Origin: Syntrophaceae bacterium PtaB.Bin038
GTDB taxonomy: Bacteria > Desulfobacterota > Syntrophia > Syntrophales > UBA2192
Assembly (NCBI GenBank): GCA_002067855.1
Contig: MVQS01000285.1
Coordinates: forward strand, 1-6,889
Direction: 5' to 3'
DNA: 6,889 nt
The translations under genes were made by a program, and so were the position numbers. Under the pieces are notes generated by a model. It was not told where the DNA came from and ran no database searches. It saw only the letters and a program-made list of their open reading frames with translations. This document shows, one piece after another, positions 1 to 5,110 of this stretch. Each line of letters opens with the position of its first letter. Position 1 is the stretch's first letter.

Positions 1-349
1 CCTGCAGGTCCAGAAGGACCTCCTCGTCATGGGGGCCGAGATGTCGACCCTTCCCGAGGACATGGGCAAGCTGGCGCAACGGATCGGCAAGGCCGACGTG
101 GACCGGGTGGAGGACCTCATCGACCGGCTCCAGGAGGAGGTTCCCTTCCCTCGCGAGTTCGTCTACCCTGGCAAGAACGCCGTTTCCGCGCAGATCGACG
201 TGGGCCGCACGGTCATCCGCCGGGCCGAGCGCCGGGCGGCGGAGCTCAAGCAGAAGGGGCTCTTGAACAGCGCCGAGATCCACCAGTACCTCAACCGGCT
301 CGCCGACATGCTCTTCACGCTGGCGCGCTACGCCGAGGAAAAAGGCTGA
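1..349 (+). CDS. Cob(I)alamin adenosyltransferase, PduO type (5' end missing)
   Basis: This is the C-terminal part of a PduO-family ATP:cob(I)alamin adenosyltransferase, which moves the adenosyl group of ATP to reduced cobalamin to form coenzyme B12. The reading frame is open from base 2, giving about 115 residues before the TGA at 347-349, so the gene begins outside the window; the first in-window ATG (29) is internal to the conserved fold. Family hallmarks seen are the PGK..(S)AQIDVGR segment, the arginine-rich RTVIRRAER helix that helps bind ATP, and the C-terminal YLNRLADMLFTLAR motif. Some PduO members have LHxAR where this one has IDVGR. The product is cytosolic and expected to be trimeric. 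It is followed after 8 bases by a pair of REP hairpins and then by an SGNH hydrolase gene on the same strand. Family assignment is secure; the biological partner (for example a mutase) is not visible here. Confidence 0.9.
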   Translation, partial: LQVQKDLLVMGAEMSTLPEDMGKLAQRIGKADVDRVEDLIDRLQEEVPFPREFVYPGKNAVSAQIDVGRTVIRRAERRAAELKQKGLLNSAEIHQYLNRLADMLFTLARYAEEKG

Positions 350-357
350 CCCTGCAG

Positions 358-376
358 GGCGGGCGTCCCGCCTGCC
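358..376 (+). repeat. REP-like hairpin A1
   Basis: Arms GGCGGGC and GCCTGCC (one G:T pair) enclose the loop GTCCC. The tetranucleotide GCAG (354-357) sits at the 5' foot. It forms an inverted pair with A2 twelve bases downstream, with the feet pointing outward. It belongs to the same family as the hairpins around the RAYT gene at 5.0-5.2 kb. Confidence 0.8.
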
Positions 377-388
377 GATCTCCCGCAT

Positions 389-407
389 GACGGGCGGGAC
401 GCCCGTC
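389..407 (-). repeat. REP-like hairpin A2
   Basis: Read on the minus strand, arms GACGGGC and GCCCGTC enclose the loop GTCCC, with perfect 7-bp pairing. GTGG (complement of 408-411) lies at the 5' foot, matching the GTRG-type tetranucleotide known at the foot of REPs recognised by RAYT transposases. It ends 14 bases before the SGNH hydrolase start codon and so occupies that gene's immediate leader. Confidence 0.85.
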
Positions 408-421
408 CCACGTTTGGGCTC

Positions 422-1042
422 ATGAAAATCATCAAGGCCGGGGCCGTCGCGCTGGCGGTTCTCCTGGCTGTCTATTTCGGATATCGCCATTTCTACCCTG
501 CCCCGCCGGCGAAGAACCCGCGGCCGGCGGGGGAAAATATCATCTGCTTCGGCGACAGCCTCACCCACGGCACGGGCGCCTCGCCGGGCATGGACTACCC
601 CTCCCAGCTCTCCCGCCTCATCGGCCGGCCCGTGATCAACGCCGGCGTCCCGGGCGACACCACGTCTACGGCCCTGGCCCGCCTGGAGCGGGACGTCCTG
701 CAGCGCTCCCCGCGCATCGTCCTGGTCACCCTCGGGGGAAACGACCTGAAGAACCGCCACGATCGGGATCGGGCCTTCCGGAATCTCAGGACGATCATCA
801 CCGCCATCCAGGGCCGCGGGGCCCTCGTGATCGTCGGGGGGCTCGACGTCCCCGTCTGGGGGCGGGGGTTCCAGGAGCAGTACCGGAAGGTGAGCGAGGA
901 GACGGGCGCCGTCCTGGTGCCGGACGTTTTGCAAGGCCTGCTGGGAAACCCGGAGAAGATGAGCGATGCCATTCACCCCAACGACGCGGGCTATGGCGTC
1001 ATGGCGGGGTACTTCCACGAGGCGATCAAGCCGTATCTGTGA
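422..1042 (+). CDS. SGNH/GDSL-family hydrolase (TesA/arylesterase-like), membrane-anchored
   Basis: This 206-residue protein has the SGNH esterase/lipase fold. Block I is FGDSLTHG with nucleophile Ser46. Block II is NAGVPGDT with oxyanion Gly78, block III is LGGND with Asn107, and block V is DAIHPND with Asp182 and His185 completing the triad. It resembles TesA-type lysophospholipase/arylesterases, which hydrolyse thioesters and short esters. Residues 5-19 are a hydrophobic stretch followed by a proline-rich linker (26-37), so it is probably anchored in the inner membrane, or cleaved, with the catalytic domain outside the cytoplasm; no lipobox cysteine is seen. The start is supported by this N-terminus, but no convincing Shine-Dalgarno sequence lies before the ATG: the leader holds REP A2. 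It may be read through from the adenosyltransferase gene. The natural substrate cannot be told. Confidence 0.88.
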   Translation: MKIIKAGAVALAVLLAVYFGYRHFYPAPPAKNPRPAGENIICFGDSLTHGTGASPGMDYPSQLSRLIGRPVINAGVPGDTTSTALARLERDVLQRSPRIVLVTLGGNDLKNRHDRDRAFRNLRTIITAIQGRGALVIVGGLDVPVWGRGFQEQYRKVSEETGAVLVPDVLQGLLGNPEKMSDAIHPNDAGYGVMAGYFHEAIKPYL

Positions 1043-1058
1043 AGACGGGACGGAGGTG

Positions 1059-1079
1059 AAAGGACAAAGGATAAAGGTT
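1059..1079 (+). repeat. Heptamer array AAAGGAY x3
   Basis: Three consecutive 7-base units read AAAGGAC, AAAGGAT and AAAGGTT. They start 17 bases after the SGNH hydrolase stop codon and form most of the left arm of the hairpin at 1062-1113. Confidence 0.7.
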
Positions 1080-1113
1080 CTTATTCCGTCCCTTGAACCT
1101 TGATCCTTTTTCC
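1062..1113. terminator. Long imperfect hairpin between convergent genes, probable terminator
   Basis: Bases 1062-1080 pair with 1095-1113: 17 of 19 positions match, with mismatches at 1073/1102 and 1065/1110, around a 14-base loop. The right arm ends in a five-T run (1107-1111). It lies 20 bases after the SGNH hydrolase stop (+) and 12 bases after the stop of the opposing gene (-), as expected of a terminator shared by convergent genes. The T-run favours plus-strand termination; the minus strand has no clear T-tract beyond the stem. Both arms consist of heptamer repeats. Confidence 0.55.
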
Positions 1114-1118
1114 TTGAG
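1091..1118 (-). repeat. Heptamer array CCTTGAN x4
   Basis: Four 7-base units on the plus strand read CCTTGAA, CCTTGAT, CCTTTTT and CCTTGAG. In the sense of the minus-strand gene that ends at 1125 they read NTCAAGG. The array begins about six bases after that gene's stop codon. Confidence 0.7.
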
Positions 1119-1124
1119 CCTTCT

Positions 1125-1556
1125 TCAGAAGGCGCCTAATTGGCAGGCCGATATCTTGATCCTGAGCTTCTCGCAGGCCGATGACACGCGGATCTTCGCG
1201 AGCTTGAAGTCCCTGGCGATCCGGAACGCGTCCGCGCAGGGCAGCCGCCCGTCCGACAGGGCCGTGCGGATGGCCGCCTCGAGATCCTCCGGCACCGACT
1301 CCGCGGGCTGCAGGATCCGGCTGACGGGGGAATAGCCGAAGAGCCCCAGCTGGCACCTGCTGATGGGGATCTCCAGCAGATCGATGGCCTGGCCGATCTC
1401 GGCCGGCGTCAGCGAGAGCTCCACGGCCGCCTGGAAGGCCAGGGGGCAAGGCATCGCCCCGTCGGTCTCTTTCATCTTCAGCAGCTCCGCGACTTCTTTC
1501 CTGACGCTCGCGCCGGGGTGCTTCGCCCCAAAGTGCCCTTTGTCCTTTCGAGCCAT
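1125..1556 (-). CDS. Unrecognised 143-aa protein with two copies of a PC..AF / CQLGxF module
   Basis: I cannot assign this gene to a named family. The protein contains an exact-spacing internal duplication: residues 32-73 and 102-143 align without gaps at an offset of 70, sharing 18 of 42 positions. Each copy begins DG-x-x-PC, continues AF..A....L, and ends L.I.IS.CQLG.F; each is preceded by a predicted amphipathic helix (about 18-31 and 88-101). The helix-turn-helix-like spacing (helix, short turn, helix) could indicate nucleic-acid binding, but this is inference. The paired cysteines (37/68 and 107/138) recur in both copies and might bind metal or form a disulfide. There is no signal peptide or membrane segment, so it is probably cytosolic. 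The ATG at 1556 has an AGAGG tract only two bases upstream, so the start is less certain; the next in-frame Met (28) would cut into the helix before copy 1. The mirrored duplication argues that the frame is real. Confidence 0.75.
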   Translation of the reverse strand: MARKDKGHFGAKHPGASVRKEVAELLKMKETDGAMPCPLAFQAAVELSLTPAEIGQAIDLLEIPISRCQLGLFGYSPVSRILQPAESVPEDLEAAIRTALSDGRLPCADAFRIARDFKLAKIRVSSACEKLRIKISACQLGAF

Positions 1557-1575
1557 ATCCTCTTCGTTCCGTTTC

Positions 1576-1609
1576 TTTCGTTTATTTCGTTCTTTCGTTT
1601 GTTTCGTTG
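1576..1609. repeat. 17-bp tandem duplication in the leader of the CQLG gene
   Basis: Two adjacent 17-mers (1576-1592 and 1593-1609) differ at two positions. Each contains the core TTTCGTT twice, and similar cores continue to about 1563. On the transcribed minus strand this is an A-rich AACGAAA-type leader that runs almost to the AGAGG tract and start codon at 1556. Confidence 0.7.
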
Positions 1610-1656
1610 TGACGCTTTGCGGCTGTGACAGTTGATTGGGTAACGGATATTCTCTG

Positions 1657-1697
1657 CCTTTAGCCTTTAGCCTTTAGCCTTTAGCCTTTAGCCTTTG
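1657..1697 (-). repeat. Heptamer array CCTTTAG x5 plus a partial unit
   Basis: Five perfect CCTTTAG units (1657-1691) are followed by CCTTTG (1692-1697). The array ends one base from the stop codon of the tandem-ACT gene (1699-1701). In the sense of that gene the unit is CTAAAGG. A perfect seven-base tract like this could vary in copy number by slippage. Confidence 0.9.
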
Positions 1698-1698
1698 C

Positions 1699-2154
1699 CT
1701 AGTACTTCACATAGTGGAACGGTTCCACCGCCGACAGGGCGTCGTCGTCGAGCGTCTTGAAGCCCGCCTTCTCGATCAGCTTCTGGGCCCTCGCAATGTC
1801 GTCCACCTCCACGACGAAGACCGCCGTCTTCCAGCTGTCGAGGACGAACCCGTAGGCGTTGTTGACGTTGATGTTCTCCTTGAAGAGCATCTGGGTGAGC
1901 CGGTCGAGCCCGCCCGGCTTGTCTTCGATGATCACGGCGATGACCTCCTTGGTCGTCACCATCATCCCGTCCTTCTTGATCGCCTTGATGGCCTTCTGAG
2001 GGTCGTCGACGATGAGGTTGATGACGCCGAAGGTGGCCGTCGTGGCGATCGTCGTGGCGCGGATGTTCACCTTCTCCTTGCCCAGGATCCTTGTAAGCCT
2101 GGCCAGCTGACCGGGCTTGTTCTCTGCGAATACGGAGATCTGATGCACGATCAT
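1699..2154 (-). CDS. Tandem ACT-domain protein (amino-acid-binding regulatory protein)
   Basis: This 151-residue protein consists almost entirely of two ACT domains. The first begins at the N-terminus (IVHQISVFAENKPGQLARLT, about 2-65) and the second at about residue 70 (VIAVIIEDKPGGLDRLTQML). Each carries the NKPG/DKPG turn and following helix that form the ligand-binding edge of ACT folds, which typically bind amino acids. No catalytic domain is fused, so the role is probably regulatory or sensory. Free-standing tandem-ACT proteins are frequently encoded beside phenylacetate-CoA ligase genes in anaerobes, and here it follows paaK on the same strand after 166 bases. The ATG at 2154 has a good Shine-Dalgarno GAGGTG (complement of 2159-2164) four bases upstream. 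The gene ends directly at a heptamer array. The ligand is unknown; aromatic or branched amino acids are a guess from the context. Confidence 0.9.
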   Translation of the reverse strand: MIVHQISVFAENKPGQLARLTRILGKEKVNIRATTIATTATFGVINLIVDDPQKAIKAIKKDGMMVTTKEVIAVIIEDKPGGLDRLTQMLFKENINVNNAYGFVLDSWKTAVFVVEVDDIARAQKLIEKAGFKTLDDDALSAVEPFHYVKY

Positions 2155-2229
2155 GGGGCACCTCGCAATTGCTTCGAAACGCCTTTGGGATTCCCCAGGC
2201 TGTTCCGTTTCAGGGAAGTCGTAATGCGG

Positions 2230-2254
2230 TGCAGGCTGCAGTCAACAGCCTACA
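2230..2254. other. Small inverted repeat between paaK and the ACT gene
   Basis: TGCAGGCTG (2230-2238) pairs with CAGCCTACA (2246-2254), with one mismatch, around a 7-base loop. It lies in the 166-base gap between the two minus-strand genes. There is no T-tract on the minus-strand side, so it is a poor intrinsic terminator for them; it may be an RNA processing or attenuation structure, or chance. Confidence 0.35.
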
Positions 2255-2275
2255 GCCCTTTCATCTTTTTCCGGA

Positions 2276-2310
2276 GCCTGAAGCCTGATGCCTGTCGCCT
2301 GGAGCCTGCC
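2276..2310 (-). repeat. Heptamer array GCCTGNN x5
   Basis: Five 7-base units read GCCTGAA, GCCTGAT, GCCTGTC, GCCTGGA and GCCTGCC. The array lies 10 bases downstream of the paaK stop codon (2321-2323). In the sense of paaK the unit is NNCAGGC. A constant five-base core with two variable bases is unlike simple slippage products. Confidence 0.75.
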
Positions 2311-2320
2311 GCGCAGCGGC

Positions 2321-3619
2321 TCAGTCCTTCCGGTTGTCGATGACCCGTACCGCCTTCCCTTCGGACTTGGGAAGGCTTCCCGGCTCCACGAGCTCGACCT
2401 TCGGAGTGATGAGAATGTCGCCCTTGAGCTCTTCCGTGATGCGCCGCTGCAGGCGCTCGAGCTTGAGCAGATCGCCGTCGAAGAATTCCTGCGCCACCTC
2501 GACCTTCACGATCATCTCGTCGTTGAAGCCCTTGCGTTCCAGGACGATCTGGAAATTCGTCCCCACGCCGGGAATCTCCATGAGTTTCTTCTCGATCTGG
2601 ATGGGGAAGATGTTGACCCCCTTGAGGATCATCATGTCGTCGGTGCGGCCCTTGAATCGTTCGATGCGGCGGTGGGTGCGCCCGCACTCGCAGGGTCCCG
2701 GCAGGATCCGCGTGAGGTCCTTCGTGCGGTAGCGCAGGATGGGCATCCCCTCCCGCCGGAGCGTCGTCATGACCAGCTCGCCCTCCTCGCCGTCCGGCAC
2801 GGGCTGGAGGGTCTGGGGATCGATGATCTCGACGAGGAAGCTGTCCTCCCAGATGTGCAGGCCGTTCTGGCAGGGACACTCGAAGGCCACCCCCGGCCCG
2901 TTCATCTCGGAGAGGCCGTAGGAGTTGAAGGCCTTCCAGCCGTAGAACTCCTCGATCTTCCTCCGGGTCTTCTCCGTGTGCGGCTCCGCCCCCACGAAGG
3001 CGATCTTCACCTTCGTGTCCTTCCGGGGATCGACCTTCAGTTCCTCGAAGACCGAGTAGAGATGCAGCGCGTAGCTCGGGATGATGTGGATGACGGTCGT
3101 CTCGAAATCCTGCATGAGCTGGATCTGGCGCTTGCTGTTCCCGGCCCCGGCGGGGATGACGAGGCAGCCGATCCGCTCGGCCCCGTAGTGGAAGCCAAGG
3201 CCCCCCGTGAAGAGGCCGTAGGTCATCATGTTCTGGAAGACGTCGGACTTCCGCACGCCCGTCATGTACATGCAGCGGGCCACCAGGTTCGTCCAGGCGT
3301 TGAGGTCGCCCGCGGTGTGGAAGATGACCGTCGCCCGCCCCGTCGTGCCCGACGAGGAATGCATGCGCACGAGTTCCTCCCTTGGGACGGCGAGGAACCC
3401 ATAGGGCCAGTTCTCCCGCAGGTCGTCCTTGGTGGTCAGGGGCAGCTTCGGCACGTCGGCCAGGGACTTGAAGTCATCGGGGTTGAACCCCGTCTCCTTG
3501 TAGAGCCTGCCGTAGTGAGGGGATTTCGCGGCCTGCCGGAGGGTCGCCTTGAGCCGCTCGACCTGCATCGCCTCCAGCTTCTCGCGCGGCATGGTCTCAA
3601 TTTCTTTTTCCCAGTACAT
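2321..3619 (-). CDS. paaK: Phenylacetate-CoA ligase (PaaK family, AMP-forming)
   Basis: This 432-residue member of the adenylate-forming superfamily activates phenylacetate or a related carboxylic acid with ATP and CoA to the acyl-CoA. The ATP-binding loop is SSSGTTG at 88-94. The PaaK-specific YGLSEMNGPGV...EC segment lies at 234-248, RYRTKDL at 296-302 and the hinge GRTDDM at 324-329. Lys422 in EGKAVRVID is the likely C-terminal catalytic lysine. The reading frame is open 20 codons further upstream to 3679. However, ATG 3619 begins the standard family N-terminus (YWEKEIETMPREKLEA) and has GGAGG (complement of 3629-3633) nine bases before it. The following ACT gene is probably co-transcribed, and an alcohol dehydrogenase diverges upstream. 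Many anaerobes carry several PaaK paralogs acting on aryl- or fatty acids, so the exact substrate is not proven. Confidence 0.93.
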   Translation of the reverse strand: MYWEKEIETMPREKLEAMQVERLKATLRQAAKSPHYGRLYKETGFNPDDFKSLADVPKLPLTTKDDLRENWPYGFLAVPREELVRMHSSSGTTGRATVIFHTAGDLNAWTNLVARCMYMTGVRKSDVFQNMMTYGLFTGGLGFHYGAERIGCLVIPAGAGNSKRQIQLMQDFETTVIHIIPSYALHLYSVFEELKVDPRKDTKVKIAFVGAEPHTEKTRRKIEEFYGWKAFNSYGLSEMNGPGVAFECPCQNGLHIWEDSFLVEIIDPQTLQPVPDGEEGELVMTTLRREGMPILRYRTKDLTRILPGPCECGRTHRRIERFKGRTDDMMILKGVNIFPIQIEKKLMEIPGVGTNFQIVLERKGFNDEMIVKVEVAQEFFDGDLLKLERLQRRITEELKGDILITPKVELVEPGSLPKSEGKAVRVIDNRKD

Positions 3620-3717
3620 GTTGCCCTTCCTCCAGGGGGATCGAGGGCTTTTTGTACCGCCCCCGCGGAATTTTATCAAGTGCTATCTCGAGCCGGGGCG
3701 GCCGCGCAAAGTTCCCC

Positions 3718-3747
3718 TTGCGAATGAGGGCCGTTCGCGGATATAGG
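3718..3747 (+). promoter_or_regulatory. Possible sigma70-type promoter for the alcohol dehydrogenase
   Basis: TTGCGA (3718-3723) and TATAGG (3742-3747) are separated by 18 bases within the 227-base divergent region between paaK and the ADH gene. The match to consensus is partial. Transcription from here would give a leader of roughly 90 bases that contains the CCTGANG heptamers and the hairpin over the ADH ribosome-binding site. I found no convincing counterpart for paaK on the other strand. Confidence 0.3.
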
Positions 3748-3799
3748 AGGAAAAACGTTGAGGGCGGACGAAGGGTGTTCCGGGATGCGTGGAGTTCTT

Positions 3800-3834
3800 C
3801 CTGACGCCCGGTGCCTGACGCCTGATGCCTGTTT
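3800..3834 (+). repeat. Heptamer array CCTGANG x5 (degenerate)
   Basis: Units read CCTGACG, CCCGGTG, CCTGACG, CCTGATG and CCTGTTT. The array sits in the leader of the ADH gene and ends 12 bases before its start codon. Unlike the other four arrays it is not at the 3' end of a visible gene. Confidence 0.65.
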
Positions 3835-3845
3835 CCGGAGGAAAC
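3831..3845 (+). promoter_or_regulatory. Hairpin over the ADH ribosome-binding site
   Basis: GTTTCC (3831-3836) and GGAAAC (3840-3845) are perfectly complementary around the three-base loop GGA. The Shine-Dalgarno GGAGG (3837-3841) lies in the loop and the first stem bases, five bases before the ATG at 3847. The short stem could partly mask translation initiation. It may also be a by-product of a strong Shine-Dalgarno sequence next to a repeat end. Confidence 0.4.
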
Positions 3846-3846
3846 C

Positions 3847-5013
3847 ATGCAGAACTTCGTCTTTGAAAACCCCACGAAGATCATCTTCGGGAAGGGCTCG
3901 ATCGCCAGGATCGGCGCCGAGGTCAAGCGGTTCGGCACCCGGGTGCTCATGGTCTACGGGATGGGAAGCGTCCGGGCCAGCGGCGTCTACGAGCAGGTCC
4001 TGAATTCCCTCAAGGAGGCCGGCGTCGACGTCGTGGAGCTTCCCGGCGTGAAGTCCAACCCCCTGCTGTCCAGGGCGAAGGAGGGCATCGCGCTGGCGCG
4101 GTCGAATCAGGTCGACGCGGTGCTCGCCGTGGGCGGCGGCAGCGTCATCGACACGGCCAAGACGATCGCCGCGGGCGCCATGGCCGATCACGACCCCTGG
4201 GAATTCTTCGTCTACACCAAGACGGTCAAGAGCGCCCTGCCCGTCCTGGTCGTCCTGACCCTCTCGGCGAGCGCCTCGGAGATGAATGCCGCCGCCGTCA
4301 TCACGAGGGACGACACGCTCCAGAAATTCAGCGTCCGCTCGCCCCTCATCCAGCCGAAGACGTCCATCCTCGACCCCGAGGCCCTCTACACGGTCACACC
4401 GTCCTACACGGCCTACAGCGCCGTCGACATCATCACGCACATGCTCGAGGGCTACTTCACCAACACGGAGCCCGGCGAGAGCCCCCTGCAAGACCGGATG
4501 GTCTACGCCTTCATGCGCACCCTCATGGAAGCCACCGAGAAGTCGCTGGCAAACCCGAGGGACTACGACGCCCGGGCGAACTTCATGTGGTCGGGCACCC
4601 TGGCCTTCAACGGCCTCACGACGGCCGGGATGGGGGTCGTGGGGTTCCCCGTGCACATGATCGAGCACTCGCTGTCGGCCCTTTACGACATCGCCCACGG
4701 GGCGGGCCTCTCCATCGTCCTGCCCGGCTGGATGAGCTGGTCGTCGGCGAAGAGGCCGGCCCGCTTCGCCCGTCTGGCACGGGAATTCTTCGGGGTGGAC
4801 AGGTCGGACGACGCGAGGGCCGCCGTAGAGGGGATCAATCGCCTCACGGCGTGGTTCCGCTCGATCAAGAGCCCGGTGACGCTGAAAGAAGGGGGCATCC
4901 CCGAGGGCGACATCGAAAGGATCGCCGACAACGCCGTCGAGCTGGCGAAGACCTGGAAGCTCAAGGACTACACGAAAGAGGTCATCGTCGAGGTGCTGCA
5001 GCATTGCCGATAG
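3847..5013 (+). CDS. Iron-containing (group III) alcohol dehydrogenase, butanol dehydrogenase/YqhD-like
   Basis: This 388-residue protein is a full-length group III NAD(P)-dependent alcohol dehydrogenase that interconverts aldehydes and alcohols in the cytosol. The N-terminal dinucleotide domain carries the GGGSVID signature (96-102). The C-terminal helical domain carries the metal ligands Asp194 and His198 in DIITH, His270 in PVHMIEH and His284 in DIAHGAGL, with the spacing seen in YqhD. The NPTKIIFGKG opening and IVLPGWMSW after the last histidine are typical of the butanol dehydrogenase branch. The metal may be iron or zinc, and the cofactor cannot be fixed from sequence alone. The ATG is preceded by GGAGG at 3837-3841. 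It diverges from paaK, and a role in reducing acyl-derived aldehydes or oxidising alcohols next to CoA-ester metabolism is plausible but inferred. The stop TAG is followed five bases later by REP B1, which probably forms the 3' end of the transcript. Confidence 0.92.
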   Translation: MQNFVFENPTKIIFGKGSIARIGAEVKRFGTRVLMVYGMGSVRASGVYEQVLNSLKEAGVDVVELPGVKSNPLLSRAKEGIALARSNQVDAVLAVGGGSVIDTAKTIAAGAMADHDPWEFFVYTKTVKSALPVLVVLTLSASASEMNAAAVITRDDTLQKFSVRSPLIQPKTSILDPEALYTVTPSYTAYSAVDIITHMLEGYFTNTEPGESPLQDRMVYAFMRTLMEATEKSLANPRDYDARANFMWSGTLAFNGLTTAGMGVVGFPVHMIEHSLSALYDIAHGAGLSIVLPGWMSWSSAKRPARFARLAREFFGVDRSDDARAAVEGINRLTAWFRSIKSPVTLKEGGIPEGDIERIADNAVELAKTWKLKDYTKEVIVEVLQHCR

Positions 5014-5018
5014 AGGTG

Positions 5019-5037
5019 GACGGGCGGGACGCCCGTC
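5019..5037 (-). repeat. REP-like hairpin B1
   Basis: Read on the minus strand, GACGGGC - GTCCC loop - GCCCGTC pairs perfectly over 7 bp, extendable to 8 bp on the plus strand (5018-5038). GGAG (complement of 5038-5041) is at the 5' foot. It forms a head-to-head inverted pair with B2, 38 bases away, between the ADH stop and the RAYT start. Confidence 0.88.
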
Positions 5038-5075
5038 CTCCCAGCGGGATGTTCGTTTCACCCTCCCCACGGTAG

Positions 5076-5094
5076 GGCAGGCGTCCCGCCTGCC
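5076..5094 (+). repeat. REP-like hairpin B2
   Basis: GGCAGGC - GTCCC loop - GCCTGCC pairs perfectly, with GTAG (5072-5075) directly at the 5' foot. This is the same tetranucleotide that E. coli RAYT recognises and cuts beside REP stems. The preceding CCCTCCCCAC (5061-5070) recurs before hairpin C2 (5172-5181), so the repeat unit extends beyond the hairpin. Confidence 0.9.
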
Positions 5095-5110
5095 CGCCAA
5101 GGCATGACGG

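Noticed and set aside
1657..1697. CCTTTAG array as a CRISPR
   Set aside because: Units are 7 bases with no spacers; it is a tandem microsatellite.
1688..2161. 157-codon minus-strand frame overlapping the ACT gene
   Set aside because: It is a frame-shifted shadow; the adjacent frame gives two clean ACT domains with a good ribosome-binding site.
3620..3679. 20-codon N-terminal extension of PaaK to an upstream start at 3679
   Set aside because: The ATG at 3619 has a good Shine-Dalgarno and matches the family N-terminus; the extension is basic and unlike PaaK.
2288..3727. 479-codon plus-strand open frame opposite paaK
   Set aside because: It is a GC-driven shadow of the minus-strand PaaK gene; its translation is rich in Asp, Glu, Arg and Leu without domain motifs, while the minus frame has all PaaK signatures.
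3758..4003. Short plus-strand frame from a TTG with AGGAGG (3745-3750) at good spacing
   Set aside because: It runs through the heptamer array and then overlaps the ADH gene out of frame; the product is compositionally odd. A leader peptide cannot be excluded, but there is no positive evidence beyond the Shine-Dalgarno-like tract.
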